Below, piece after piece: positions 45,284-55,146 of a DNA stretch of 64,000 bases (positions within the stretch are counted from its first letter, which is position 1; each line of letters opens with the position of its first letter). Source of the DNA: Bacillus methanolicus MGA3 (GTDB lineage: Bacteria > Bacillota > Bacilli > Bacillales > Cytobacillaceae); contig NZ_CP007739.1 in NCBI RefSeq assembly GCF_000724485.1, forward strand, positions 2,278,843 through 2,342,842, in the 5' to 3' direction. A model generated the notes under the pieces. The model did no database searches and was not told where the DNA came from. It saw only the letters and a program-made list of their open reading frames with translations. Made by a program: the position numbers and the translations under genes.

Positions 45284-47449
45284 TCATTGACCCTGTTCTT
45301 CTTTGCGGATCCCTTCTTGGACATCTTTTATGTTTTCAACTTTTTGAACAGTATTTTCAAGATTTTTATTTTCTTCCATGCGTTTTTTCTTAAGTTCAAA
45401 GTAAGCATCCATTACTCTTTCGCCAATTTTTAGGTTAACCTTATGATCATGATTCCCTTGATATGCCCATGGGACCAAAACAGCCATGGCAATTTCCGGA
45501 TGATTGGATGGTGCATACCCTACTAAACTCAAATTCATAACTTCCGGCGGTTCTTTTCCAAATTTTTTCCGTTCCGGTCCGTCATAAAATGCTTGCGCAG
45601 TACCGGTTTTACCTGCAGGAGAATAACTTTTATGACCAAAGTACCCAACAGCAGTACCTTTTGGCGCCTGCATAACTTGCCTGAATCCTTCCTGAACCCG
45701 CTTAATCCATTCTGGTTTCATGTCAATCCGGTTTAAAACTTTAGGCTCAAACTCTTCTATAATAGGACCAAGTTCATCATTTTTCATAACCGGTTCTCTA
45801 ATTTCCTTTACTATATGCGGCTGAATGCGGTAACCATTGTTCGCAATAGTTGATACATATTGGGCCAATTGCATATTTGTATACGTATCATACTGGCCTA
45901 TTACTAAGTCAAGTAGAAAACCAGGTTTTTTGTCTTTTCCTTTAAAGCCTACCATTTCATTCGGTAAATCAATCCCTGTTCTTATTCCTAGGCCAAATTC
46001 GCTAAAGTAGTTACGGATTGTATCAAAAGCTTCTGGTTTAAGAGGCAGCGGCTGATTATATTCATAATGCCCTTTCCCAATTTTCACGGCAATTTTAAAC
46101 ATATAAACGTTTGAAGATCTTCTTAAAGCATATAGATCATCAATAAGTCCCATGGTTGTCCATGATTTTTTTAATGGCGTCCCCTTGATTTTCATTGGAG
46201 CATCTAATTGCATGGTACCAGGATGAATTGCACCTGTTTTGTACCCCGTTAATACAGTTGCCCCTTTCACGGCAGAACCAACATTGTAAGAAGTAGTAAT
46301 ATTTCCAAGGGCATCATCCTGCATTTCTGTTCTTCCGGTTTTTTCATTTTTTACGATGCGTTTTCCAGCCATTGTCAAAATTTCACCAGTATTCGGGTCC
46401 ATCAAGACTACATAAGCCCTGTCGAGCAGTGAAGTTCCTGGTTTGCTCTTTGCAGCCCATAATTCTTGTTCAATTATTTTTTCAACAGCAAGCTGAAGAT
46501 CCATATCGATCGTTAGAACAAGATCCTTTCCTCTTTCACCTTCTGAAATAACTTCTGTTTTCAATACATTGCCTGCTTTATCAGTTATCTTCTTCACTTT
46601 TGCTTTTTGACCGTGAAGAATATCTTCATACTGCTTTTCAAGATAGCTTTTCCCTACACGGTCATTACGGTTATAGTCTTTTGATAAATAATAATCCAAT
46701 TGTTCCTTTGGAAGCCCTTCGTCTGATGAAGACACATCACCGAGCACAGATCTCAATGTTTTTCCATAAGGGTAATATCGGTCCCAGTCTGTCGTTGTAT
46801 CAACACCTGGCAGCTTTTCAAGGTTTTCACTTACGATCGCAATTTCTTTAGGTGTCACACCCTTATTTTTAACGATCTGCGGAGTCAATGCATAGCCGCT
46901 ATTAAATTCCCTGTAGATGGCAAGAACTTCTAAATCATGCTTTGTTAATTGGCTAAGTTCTTTGTCTGTTATCCGTTCAAGCTGAAGTTTATATATATCT
47001 TTATCGTCAAGTTTTTTTTCTTCAAATAGTTTCCACTCTTTGTCAGTAATTTTTGCTTTTGCTTTTTCCGGGTTCTTCAAAATCCAATAATCCTTTTTAT
47101 CCCGCTCTTGTACTTTGGAATAATCCTTGTGAATAAACTTTGCAAGCTTCTCTGCAACTTTCAGCATCTCTTTCTGGCTAATTCCCTGACTTTTTGTATA
47201 AGTGATTGCATTAAGAGGAATGTTGTCAACGATCACTTTCCCATTGCGGTCGAACATTTTGCCGCGCGGCACCGGAGTGTTTACCGTAATATCTTCCGTT
47301 CGTTCAATTTCGCGCTTAAAATCTTCGCCATAAACGATTTGAACAACTCCGAGTCTTAAAATTAGTAATGAAAATAAGAGAAATACAGCAAAAAACAACA
47401 TATTTAACCGAAAGGGAACATGTGTCTTCTTTTTTTTCTTTTTATTCAA
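45284..47449 (-). CDS. pbpA: Penicillin-binding protein 2A-type transpeptidase
   Basis: 721-residue class B PBP. Very basic N-terminus (MNKKKKKK) and one membrane anchor (about 17-37), dimerisation/pedestal region (about 50-310), transpeptidase domain with SxxK in VGSAVKGATV (about 391-395), SxN in RRSSNVYM (about 440) and KTGTAQ (about 600). Crosslinks side-wall peptidoglycan. In B. subtilis (yqgF) it precedes the pst operon, as here. Confidence 0.95.
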   Translation of the reverse strand: MNKKKKKKTHVPFRLNMLFFAVFLLFSLLILRLGVVQIVYGEDFKREIERTEDITVNTPVPRGKMFDRNGKVIVDNIPLNAITYTKSQGISQKEMLKVAEKLAKFIHKDYSKVQERDKKDYWILKNPEKAKAKITDKEWKLFEEKKLDDKDIYKLQLERITDKELSQLTKHDLEVLAIYREFNSGYALTPQIVKNKGVTPKEIAIVSENLEKLPGVDTTTDWDRYYPYGKTLRSVLGDVSSSDEGLPKEQLDYYLSKDYNRNDRVGKSYLEKQYEDILHGQKAKVKKITDKAGNVLKTEVISEGERGKDLVLTIDMDLQLAVEKIIEQELWAAKSKPGTSLLDRAYVVLMDPNTGEILTMAGKRIVKNEKTGRTEMQDDALGNITTSYNVGSAVKGATVLTGYKTGAIHPGTMQLDAPMKIKGTPLKKSWTTMGLIDDLYALRRSSNVYMFKIAVKIGKGHYEYNQPLPLKPEAFDTIRNYFSEFGLGIRTGIDLPNEMVGFKGKDKKPGFLLDLVIGQYDTYTNMQLAQYVSTIANNGYRIQPHIVKEIREPVMKNDELGPIIEEFEPKVLNRIDMKPEWIKRVQEGFRQVMQAPKGTAVGYFGHKSYSPAGKTGTAQAFYDGPERKKFGKEPPEVMNLSLVGYAPSNHPEIAMAVLVPWAYQGNHDHKVNLKIGERVMDAYFELKKKRMEENKNLENTVQKVENIKDVQEGIRKEEQGQ

Positions 47450-47573
47450 TTTATCTCACACTTCCTTATGAAATCCTGCTTTCGTTAATTTCTATCAATC
47501 ATTATTGTATATAAATTAAAAGTATTTTTCTATTACGGAAATTTTTCACAATCTGGCTTAATAATTATTGAAC

Positions 47574-47608
47574 GGAAAAAAACGGGAGAAAAGGATACTC
47601 CCGTTCAA
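47574..47608 (-). terminator. Rho-independent terminator of yqgE
   Basis: AACGGGAG, TATCCTTT loop, CTCCCGTT, then TTTTTT on the minus strand. Confidence 0.88.
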
Positions 47609-47643
47609 GTTGTAGATAGATAAAAACTTCCCCTGCCGAGGTC

Positions 47644-48870
47644 TTACTGTCCATTAATGCGAGATAAATTGATGTTCCTGACAAAAAAATAAATGCATGT
47701 ATGTCCTGCGCCAAGAACCATTAACAATACCGGAAAACTCTTTTCTTCATTAAAAAACGTAATTGAAAACAAAAACATGAGAATGGAGACAATTCTTCCT
47801 GCGTTTAGAAAAAGTTCTCTGACAACAATATATTCAATTCTCATTTCAGCTGCTTTCCATCCCTTGCCGATCACATCATAAGTTAGCGACATGTACGGAA
47901 CAAGCAAAATCGGATAAGCGATGGCAATCGTGGCTGCATAAAACAAAAGCTTTGGATACGTTATATCAAAAACAATTAAAAATATGGCTGCATAAAGAAG
48001 TATACCACCCAATAAGATTGCTTTTTTTCTATTTTCTTTTTTTATTACTCTTGAAACGGTGTAATATCCAATAAACGCAATTCCTGAGTTAATGAGGCCG
48101 AATGTTCCGAGAGCAAATTCGCTCCCCGTCGAAATAAAAACATACATAGATATCATAAATGCAAATGTTCCCTCTCTTAAACCTTGAAAAAAATGTGCAT
48201 TCGTAATTAAGCGCCAATTCTTATTGTATTTTCTCTCGGAAAGTATGCGCAGAAACCAATAACTCCCCTTTGAAAGTCTTCGTTCTAAAAAGAAGCTTAG
48301 TAACACTGCCGCCGAAAACAATGTTAACGACAGTCCAAACACAACAGAATAACCTGTAAAATTTTTCAGACGGGAAATGATGTATCCCGAAAGCATAGGT
48401 CCAATCATCCCGCCAGCTGAAGTTAAAATTCCGAGAAATCCATTAAAAAAATCCCTCGTTTCCGGTTCTGTTATTTCAAATGTCAAGACGTTAAAAGCCA
48501 GCCAGTAAAACCCATATCCAATCCCTAACAGTCCCCCGAGCAATAAAATAAAATCTGAAGCATTGGACCCAAAAACTAAAACTGAAATATAAAATAAAGC
48601 TAAAAAAATAACTCCTATTCTGAGAACAATGACTCGGTCCACCTTTTTAGCCCATCGGCCGGCAAGTATAAAGGTAATTGGCTGTAAAACAACGATAGCA
48701 AGATTATAGAGGCCAATATCGGTAAATTGTCCAGATTGTTTCCAAAGATAAATATTTACAAACGTGTTGGAAAGTGAAATACTCAAAGAGTATAACCCTC
48801 CGATTAATAATAGCAATGTCAAATCCCTATTGAGTTCAACATCTCCAATCAACGATTTTAACTTACTCAT
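47644..48870 (-). CDS. yqgE: Major facilitator superfamily protein (YqgE)
   Basis: 408 residues, about 12 hydrophobic helices, with a motif-A-like loop GRWAKKVDRVIVLR (about 71-84). Substrate unknown. Located 5' of pbpA as in B. subtilis. ATG follows AAGGGGAG. Confidence 0.88.
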   Translation of the reverse strand: MSKLKSLIGDVELNRDLTLLLLIGGLYSLSISLSNTFVNIYLWKQSGQFTDIGLYNLAIVVLQPITFILAGRWAKKVDRVIVLRIGVIFLALFYISVLVFGSNASDFILLLGGLLGIGYGFYWLAFNVLTFEITEPETRDFFNGFLGILTSAGGMIGPMLSGYIISRLKNFTGYSVVFGLSLTLFSAAVLLSFFLERRLSKGSYWFLRILSERKYNKNWRLITNAHFFQGLREGTFAFMISMYVFISTGSEFALGTFGLINSGIAFIGYYTVSRVIKKENRKKAILLGGILLYAAIFLIVFDITYPKLLFYAATIAIAYPILLVPYMSLTYDVIGKGWKAAEMRIEYIVVRELFLNAGRIVSILMFLFSITFFNEEKSFPVLLMVLGAGHTCIYFFVRNINLSRINGQ

Positions 48871-49017
48871 AAAAAAAACTCCCCTTTTTACTCTAAGGGG
48901 TAGTTTCTAACAAAACTAAAGTACATATGCATATTTCGTAAAACTAAATATTTTTTCTATTAAGAGACTGCTCCAAAAGATACCTTTTAAGAGTCAATCC
49001 CTTTATATAATAGTTTT

Positions 49018-49257
49018 TTAAAATTTTTTCAACCTTGCAAAAGAAATTAGGTTTAACAGGTTGATCTTATTTTCTTTGCCTATCGTTCTTACTCGGCCAA
49101 AAAAAGTGCCCAAAAACTGCTCCCAAAGGAATCCAATTGTGTTTTTGGAAGCAGGATCATCACGAATTAAACGAATGGAAGCATGCAAAGCCTCATCCAG
49201 ATGCGAAAGCGCCTGTTTTAAATGGATAATCACCTCGTTGTCTTTCTTATTCTCCAC
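49018..49257 (-). CDS. Small hypothetical protein of the P-type ATPase island
   Basis: 79 residues, acidic helical N-terminus (HLKQALSHLDEALHASIRLI) and basic C-terminus. GTG start with GGAGGAG 5 bases upstream. Probably last gene of the ATPase unit. No recognised family. Confidence 0.7.
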   Translation of the reverse strand: MENKKDNEVIIHLKQALSHLDEALHASIRLIRDDPASKNTIGFLWEQFLGTFFGRVRTIGKENKINLLNLISFARLKKF

Positions 49258-49292
49258 TCTACTCCTCCTCTTTTAACCAAGGTCACTTCTAT

Positions 49293-49562
49293 CTATAAAT
49301 TGATACGATTTTGATTTTCCTCCTCATACATCTCACCATCGATAAATATATCTTTATCCAAGCTTTTTCGAATCCGTTCAAATTTAACCTCTGCTGCCAT
49401 ATCTTCAATTCCTTCTTTGGCCGTAACAATTAAATATTTCATTTGCCTTGAAAGATCCCAGATTATAGGGCGCAGAGTGTTTCTAACTACAGGAATTAAG
49501 GCTGTAGTTGCAATGGCAAGTGCCGAGCCTACCACAATGCGCTGTAAATTTCGTTCAAGCAT
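49293..49562 (-). CDS. DUF5132-like small membrane protein
   Basis: 89 residues: one hydrophobic helix near the N-terminus (VVGSALAIATTALIPVV, about 10-27) then a charged amphipathic region. AAGGAGG lies upstream. It follows the ATPase gene by 63 bp. Family call is by form; a role as accessory subunit is inference. Confidence 0.72.
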   Translation of the reverse strand: MLERNLQRIVVGSALAIATTALIPVVRNTLRPIIWDLSRQMKYLIVTAKEGIEDMAAEVKFERIRKSLDKDIFIDGEMYEEENQNRINL

Positions 49563-49625
49563 AATTAGACCTCCTTCGTAACGTTATTTATTTTTTAGTC
49601 ATTTTTTTCCGTTTTTATACCAAAA

Positions 49626-52600
49626 TTAAGCCACTGCCGGATTGCTATTACCGGTCATAGGAAGAATATGTTTTTTTATCCATATATTTGATAAAGGTTT
49701 TGCAAGCCGGGCTGAAGCTGCTGACACTAAAAGAATAGGGCCCCAGTTCCAAAGAGGAAGGGAAGCCGTTTTAAAGATTGCTGCAAATGGCGGGATATAA
49801 ATAACACTTAGCAGTGCTAGCCATGAAATTCCAAAGGCACTTACCAAGAAGCGGTCTTTTGTCACATCTTTTATTGTTTCCTCAGTATCTGCTTGTCTCC
49901 ATGAGAACGTCTGAATCAGCTGTCCTGCTACTAACGTTGAAAATGCAACTGTTTGTGCTGCATCCAATGTCATACCGGCTCCAAGGCTCCAAATAAAGAG
50001 ACCGAGCGATCCCAACCCTAAAATGGCCCCGCGGGTTATGACTTGTTTGTATAAAGCGCCATCTACTATTTCCTGTCGTTTTGTTTCTTTTGTTTTATTG
50101 CCAGGATTTACAGCAAGGATCATAGCAGGCAAAGCGTCAGTCAACATGTTCATTAATAAAATTTGAACTGGCACGACCGGAAGCGGCAGACCCGCTATTA
50201 CCGCCAAAGAAGTAACAAGTATTTCAGAAAGGTTTCCGCTCAACAAACATCCAATTGCTTTCCTAATATTTCCGATAATAGTTCTTCCTTCTTTAACACC
50301 GTCAACAATTGAACCAAAATGGTCTTCTTTTAGTACCATATCAGCCATTTCTTTCGTTACCTGTGTTCCTGTTTGGCCCATTGCAATACCAATATCTGCC
50401 TTTTTAATTGCAGGAGAATCATTAACTCCATCACCTGTCATGGCAACGATATGCCCTTTTTGCTGGAGAATCGTTACAATTCTAAGCTTATGCTCCGGAG
50501 TTACTCGAGCATAAATGGCAATGTCATCGATAACCGTTTTCAACTCTTGATCCGAAAGCATATCAAGCTCTTGGCCCGTTACTACTTTCGCACTTTCATT
50601 GTAAATACCGATTTGTTTTGCAATGGCTAAAGCAGTAAGCGGGTGATCTCCGGTAATCATAACCGGTTTAATTCCCAATTTCACTGCTTCACGAATGCTT
50701 TTTTCAACTTCTGGTTTTGGAGGATCGATCATACCTGCCATTCCTACATAAATAAGCTTGCTATCTATATCCTGTATGCAGTCTTTTTGGGCGTGCTTGT
50801 CTAATTTCTTGTAAGCAAAACCTAAGACGCGCAGAGCCTGCCTGGCAAATGCATCGTTTTGTTCCATTATCTGTGTGCGAACCTTTTCATTTAACGGATA
50901 GATATTTCCGTTTTTCTGATAGTGTGAGCAATTGGCCAACAGTTTCTCAACAGATCCCTTTGACATGACAAAACATTGCTCTTCTTGATTTTCATCATGG
51001 CAAACGACACTCATTTTTCCGCTGTTTGAGTCAAAAGGTATTTCTTCAACACGTTTCCAGTGGTTATGGTTTTCTGCTAACAAGCCTCGTTTAGCTGCAA
51101 GTGATAGAAGAGCTCCTTCTGTAGGATCACCTTTCACATTCCATCGTCCCTCTTCATGAAGCAGTTGTGAATTATTGCAAAGCAGTCCGATTCTTAATAT
51201 TTGATCTACATCTTTCCAAAATGTTTCAGACTGATCCTTTCCTATAATTGTTCCTTCCGGATTATAACCATCACCAGTTACTTCATATTCCATTTCTACT
51301 GTTGAAATTCGTTTAACAGTCATTTCATTCTTAGTTAATGTGCCGGTTTTATCAGAACAAATAACTGTCGCTCTTCCTAAAGTCTCTAGAGCGGACAGCT
51401 TTCGCACCAATGCCTTTTTCTTAGCCATTCGGAATATACCTGCTGTAAGAGCAAAAGTAATCGTTATAGGCAGCCCTTCCGGAATAGCAGAAGCTGTTAA
51501 TGCAACAGATGTTGCCACCATCTCTGTTAAAGGCATTCCTCTTAATAGCCCTGTAATAAAGACAATGGCGCCAACGGCAAGAGCACCTTTCATAAATTTT
51601 TTGCTAATGGCCGTAACTTGTTTTTGAAGCGGAGTTGTATGATCTTCGTCTTCTGTTAATAGAGATAGAAGATGCCCCATTTCAGTATTTTTGCCTATGT
51701 GAACAACCACTGCCTTGCTTTTTCCACGGGTTATGTGTGTGCCCATATAAAGCATGTTGGATCGGTCTGTAACTGGCACGTCCTCGTTTAAGTTCATTTC
51801 CTTCTTTTCAACAGGGAGTGATTCGCCGGTTAACGCGGATTCGTTCACTTCCAAGTTCCATGATTGAATGATCCGGAGATCAGCAGGCACTCGATCACCA
51901 GCTTCTAATTCGACAATATCTCCCGGGACTAAGTCATGGGCTGCAATTTCTTTCACCACGCCATCACGGACGACGCGGCAGTTAGGAGGAACAAATTGAC
52001 TCATTGTTTCCACTGCCTTGTCTGCTTTTCTTTCCTGGATTGTACCAATCCCTGCATTTATCAAAAGAATCGAGCCCATGATTAATCCATCAAACAAATG
52101 TCCTGTAAAAGCACTAAGAAGTGCTGTGGCTGCAAGAACTTGTGTTGTAAATTCCTTAAATTGGCCAGCATATGTTTTCAGCCAATGAGGACGTGTTTTT
52201 GAAACAAGTTGATTCTTACCATACAAATGAAGAGCCCTATTTACCTGCTCGGTGTTAAGGCCGTTATTTTTATCAATATCAAAATATCTTAAAACTTCGT
52301 CTGCTTTCTTTGAATGCCAAGAAATTTTAGCGGCACTCACATCATTCTCGTGAGTCCGGTGCGAGATCTTAAATCTCCGTTCTGTCCAATTTTTTGCTCT
52401 GGACATAAACGTCAGTGACAGAGCATCCCCGATCAGATTAATAAGAGGTGCACTAATGACAAGCGGCATTGCAATGATGGAGCCTGCAAGATTCCATAGT
52501 TTTGTTATGGCAGTATTTTGTTTTATGATCTTCTTTAAATCTTTTCCATCTTGCATCGTTTTTGCGATGCCGGGTAACTGATTGAACGTACAGTACGGAT

Positions 52601-53891
52601 AAAAAGAAATTACTTTGTTTTTTTCACAAACCTGATCTTTTATCACGACAAGTACATCTTCACGGCGATTTATCTTAAGGTCGTTATGGGAGATCAATTG
52701 AACACCATATTCGTTTAAATGTTGATCCAGTATATCAAGATCAACATTGGATTCATTGTTTACAAATGCAACATTTCTTCCTGTTAAGAGTGATAAAAGA
52801 GGAACACACTCCTTACGAACAGTTCCATCAGTAGAAATAAGTGAGACATCCTCAAAAACAACCGTTTTCGTTTGAGTCAATTGATAAACAGAACCATTAT
52901 TAGGAATTTCCTGCTTGCTTTCCCTAGCCATATGTTCTGCTTGTTTCCATGTATATTCTGTAGAAGAAGTGATTGGCCGAGGATTTGCAGCTAACAGGAC
53001 AGCTAAGGGAACAATCGGATTACGGGTAACGGCCAGCGCCGCAGCTGCTCCCATTAATCCAAGCTTTGTTGCCTGACGGCTGTAAGATTCAATTTCTTTA
53101 GAAATATATTCCTGATTCAGTAGTTCATTTTCAACAGACTTTCTTCTTTTCCAATTCAAATATTGGATTAAGCTTATACTTGCTAATACAACCAGATTTT
53201 CTCTTATTAAGGCTAAAGCAAGAGCACTGGCGGATAACAGCAAATCTAAATTAAACTTTTTTTCTCTCCAAAGCTTTTGGAGTCTTCTTTTTATAAAAGG
53301 GTAACCTGTGCTCACCGACAAAACTGCTGCTAAATAAAAAGGAACAGGATGTCTAGCCAACATAGATCTTCCGAAAAATAATTGCTTTATTCCTAGAATC
53401 CCAAGTCCTGCAACTGATAAAGCAAGAGGCAATGGAACTTTATTGTCTGCAGGTGCACGTGCTCTTTGTGGTACTTTGCTTAAAAAAGAGCCAACGATAT
53501 TTTGTGGTGAACGCCATTGTCCATTTTCACCAATGGAAAAATCATAAGTTGCTGCAATTTCAGAATAAGCGATAGGATCTGTTAGCGAAGAATAATTCTC
53601 ACGAGACGATCTGTCATCCTCATAATTAATCTCGAAAGAATGTTGAAAAAGCATTTCTTCAAATTGTGAAATAAAGCAGCATAATTGACCAAGGCTAAGA
53701 ACACTTTCATCATATTGGATAAGAATTTTCCCTGTAATTATGCTTGCTTCCAAATGGAGAATTCCTTTTATTGAGGGAAAAACTTGTTTAAAACGAAGAG
53801 CAACATCAGCATCATCTTTTAACCCATAAAGCTCCATTCTTAGTCTTCCAGAAATTACATGATATGATCTTTTCTTAATATGTATTTCCAT
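49626..53891 (-). CDS. Large cation-translocating P-type ATPase with degenerate P1B-like N-terminal half
   Basis: About 1421 residues, twice a normal P-type pump. Part 1 (about 1-520): HMA-like beta-alpha-beta domain without CxxC, clusters of helices, a spot where DKTGT would be reading FEDVSLIST (about 347), and a P1B-like C-terminus (IIKQNTAITKLWNLAGS). Part 2 (about 530-1421): complete P2-type ATPase with N-terminal cation-ATPase domain, TGES (about 688), DKTGTLT (Asp about 846), KGDPTEGALL and TGDGVNDSPA. Likely moves Ca2+ or another divalent ion. ATG 53891 is used; GGGAGGTG lies 12 bases upstream. A frame reaching 53942 has no ribosome site. Mycobacterial CtpI-type pumps show a similar size. 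Confidence 0.87.
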   Translation of the reverse strand: MEIHIKKRSYHVISGRLRMELYGLKDDADVALRFKQVFPSIKGILHLEASIITGKILIQYDESVLSLGQLCCFISQFEEMLFQHSFEINYEDDRSSRENYSSLTDPIAYSEIAATYDFSIGENGQWRSPQNIVGSFLSKVPQRARAPADNKVPLPLALSVAGLGILGIKQLFFGRSMLARHPVPFYLAAVLSVSTGYPFIKRRLQKLWREKKFNLDLLLSASALALALIRENLVVLASISLIQYLNWKRRKSVENELLNQEYISKEIESYSRQATKLGLMGAAAALAVTRNPIVPLAVLLAANPRPITSSTEYTWKQAEHMARESKQEIPNNGSVYQLTQTKTVVFEDVSLISTDGTVRKECVPLLSLLTGRNVAFVNNESNVDLDILDQHLNEYGVQLISHNDLKINRREDVLVVIKDQVCEKNKVISFYPYCTFNQLPGIAKTMQDGKDLKKIIKQNTAITKLWNLAGSIIAMPLVISAPLINLIGDALSLTFMSRAKNWTERRFKISHRTHENDVSAAKISWHSKKADEVLRYFDIDKNNGLNTEQVNRALHLYGKNQLVSKTRPHWLKTYAGQFKEFTTQVLAATALLSAFTGHLFDGLIMGSILLINAGIGTIQERKADKAVETMSQFVPPNCRVVRDGVVKEIAAHDLVPGDIVELEAGDRVPADLRIIQSWNLEVNESALTGESLPVEKKEMNLNEDVPVTDRSNMLYMGTHITRGKSKAVVVHIGKNTEMGHLLSLLTEDEDHTTPLQKQVTAISKKFMKGALAVGAIVFITGLLRGMPLTEMVATSVALTASAIPEGLPITITFALTAGIFRMAKKKALVRKLSALETLGRATVICSDKTGTLTKNEMTVKRISTVEMEYEVTGDGYNPEGTIIGKDQSETFWKDVDQILRIGLLCNNSQLLHEEGRWNVKGDPTEGALLSLAAKRGLLAENHNHWKRVEEIPFDSNSGKMSVVCHDENQEEQCFVMSKGSVEKLLANCSHYQKNGNIYPLNEKVRTQIMEQNDAFARQALRVLGFAYKKLDKHAQKDCIQDIDSKLIYVGMAGMIDPPKPEVEKSIREAVKLGIKPVMITGDHPLTALAIAKQIGIYNESAKVVTGQELDMLSDQELKTVIDDIAIYARVTPEHKLRIVTILQQKGHIVAMTGDGVNDSPAIKKADIGIAMGQTGTQVTKEMADMVLKEDHFGSIVDGVKEGRTIIGNIRKAIGCLLSGNLSEILVTSLAVIAGLPLPVVPVQILLMNMLTDALPAMILAVNPGNKTKETKRQEIVDGALYKQVITRGAILGLGSLGLFIWSLGAGMTLDAAQTVAFSTLVAGQLIQTFSWRQADTEETIKDVTKDRFLVSAFGISWLALLSVIYIPPFAAIFKTASLPLWNWGPILLVSAASARLAKPLSNIWIKKHILPMTGNSNPAVA

Positions 53892-54045
53892 ATCGTTTTC
53901 TCGCACCTCCCTATGTCTTGGCATACAAGTTATTTTTCTCATTTTTAACGACCGTATACATTTTATTTACAAAAAAAAATTTAAGCCTTTTGGATAATTT
54001 TGAACTGCTTTGGAAAAGATTGAAGAGTAAAAGGAGGGTCTATAT

Positions 54046-54582
54046 ATGTTTAAGCGCTTATTTTCATTTAGCAATCCACTGGGAATTGCTTTAACCGCTA
54101 CAGCGGTTATTTTAACGTTGTCACCTGAAGCAAGGAAAGGTACAAGAAAAGTACTAGTTAAAGGGGCTGCAGCATTACTCTCGGTTGGAGATCAAGTGAA
54201 AGAATTAACAGTCGGAGCTAGAAAACAAATAGGGACGATTGTTGAAGAAGCCAAAGTGGAAAAAGAACATATGGATTTGCCGGATTTTTCAGAAATGATC
54301 AAAAATGCAGGAGAATCCACCAAAGCAAAAATGAATCAAGTTTTTGACGATATGAATTTCCCATTCGAAAAAAACACATCTGGTTTATCTCATGCCACTG
54401 AGATGGGCGAAGAATTTATTGAAGATAGCATACAAAATAATATTCGAAAAGCACCTGTTTCAAAAAACACTAAAAGTAAAGCCATCCCCAAAATAAAAAA
54501 GTCCCAAACACTGAGTCAAGTGCAAAATGTATTGAGTGATAATGCTTTTAATACGATCGCGGGAAAGCCACCTTTACAATAA
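54046..54582 (+). CDS. YtxH-like membrane-anchored protein next to the P-type ATPase
   Basis: 178 residues: hydrophobic N-terminal segment (about 10-27) and a long helical, charged remainder. AAAAGGAGG precedes the ATG. Divergent from the ATPase gene across 154 bp, probably sharing regulation. Family not certain. Confidence 0.75.
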   Translation: MFKRLFSFSNPLGIALTATAVILTLSPEARKGTRKVLVKGAAALLSVGDQVKELTVGARKQIGTIVEEAKVEKEHMDLPDFSEMIKNAGESTKAKMNQVFDDMNFPFEKNTSGLSHATEMGEEFIEDSIQNNIRKAPVSKNTKSKAIPKIKKSQTLSQVQNVLSDNAFNTIAGKPPLQ

Positions 54583-54622
54583 AAGGGAGAGGGCTTTCCT
54601 CTTTTTGTGGAAATAATTAAAA

Positions 54623-54655
54623 CTGACCCATAAGTGCCTGGCACATATGGGTCAG
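54623..54655. repeat. 33-nt palindrome with GTGCCTGGCAC core
   Basis: Arms CTGACCCATAAGTGCC and GGCACATATGGGTCAG around a single T, one internal mismatch. Lies between convergent genes and could terminate transcription, but the GTGCCTGGCAC core and GGGTCAG ends look like a dispersed REP-type element; compare 29209-29297. Confidence 0.65.
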
Positions 54656-54685
54656 CTTTGATTTTTAATTTAAATTTTGAAATGA

Positions 54686-55039
54686 TTAGTTTTCAGATAA
54701 CGTTGGCCTTACATTTTGCAGCAGACGGCTATTATTCAACATTTGATTATTAAAAAGAATATTTCCTGCCTGATATCCAGCATAATTCCCAATCCGGTTT
54801 CCAATTATGCTTCCGATAATAGACCCTATGATCGTTCCTGCACCCGGTATAATGGCTGATCCAAGAATCGCTCCATATTCAAAACCAGCCATAATGCCTA
54901 AACTCCCGGTAAGATTTTTAGAAGTTTGAATAGCATACTCTTTTTTATCCATTTTGCCAGAAGCCATGGCTTGAGTGTCCTGTAATTGTGCCATTCCTCC
55001 TGAAATGACTCCAGCCCAAAGTGAAACTCCTTTAAACAT
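54686..55039 (-). CDS. Glycine-zipper small membrane protein
   Basis: 117 residues. Middle part (about 50-95) is a run of GxxxG-type glycine zippers (IIPGAGTIIGSIIGSIIGNR) typical of membrane-inserting proteins. ATG 55039 follows AAAGGAGG; a GTG six codons up is rejected because it overlaps that site. Part of the ATPase island. Confidence 0.78.
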   Translation of the reverse strand: MFKGVSLWAGVISGGMAQLQDTQAMASGKMDKKEYAIQTSKNLTGSLGIMAGFEYGAILGSAIIPGAGTIIGSIIGSIIGNRIGNYAGYQAGNILFNNQMLNNSRLLQNVRPTLSEN

Positions 55040-55146
55040 GAACCATCCTCCTTTCACTGTATAATTTGTCCAAAAAATCTAAAATAATGTCAGCACTTAA
55101 AAAAATTTAAAGAAATCATTCTTTTTGACCATATTTATGAAACGCA

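Noticed and set aside
45124..45324. Short minus-strand frame overlapping the end of pbpA
   Set aside because: It is out of frame with pbpA, crosses its terminator, and has no ribosome site.
53892..53942. Longer N-terminus for the P-type ATPase (start at 53942)
   Set aside because: No ribosome site there, whereas GGGAGGTG precedes the ATG at 53891 and the HMA-like domain starts directly after it.
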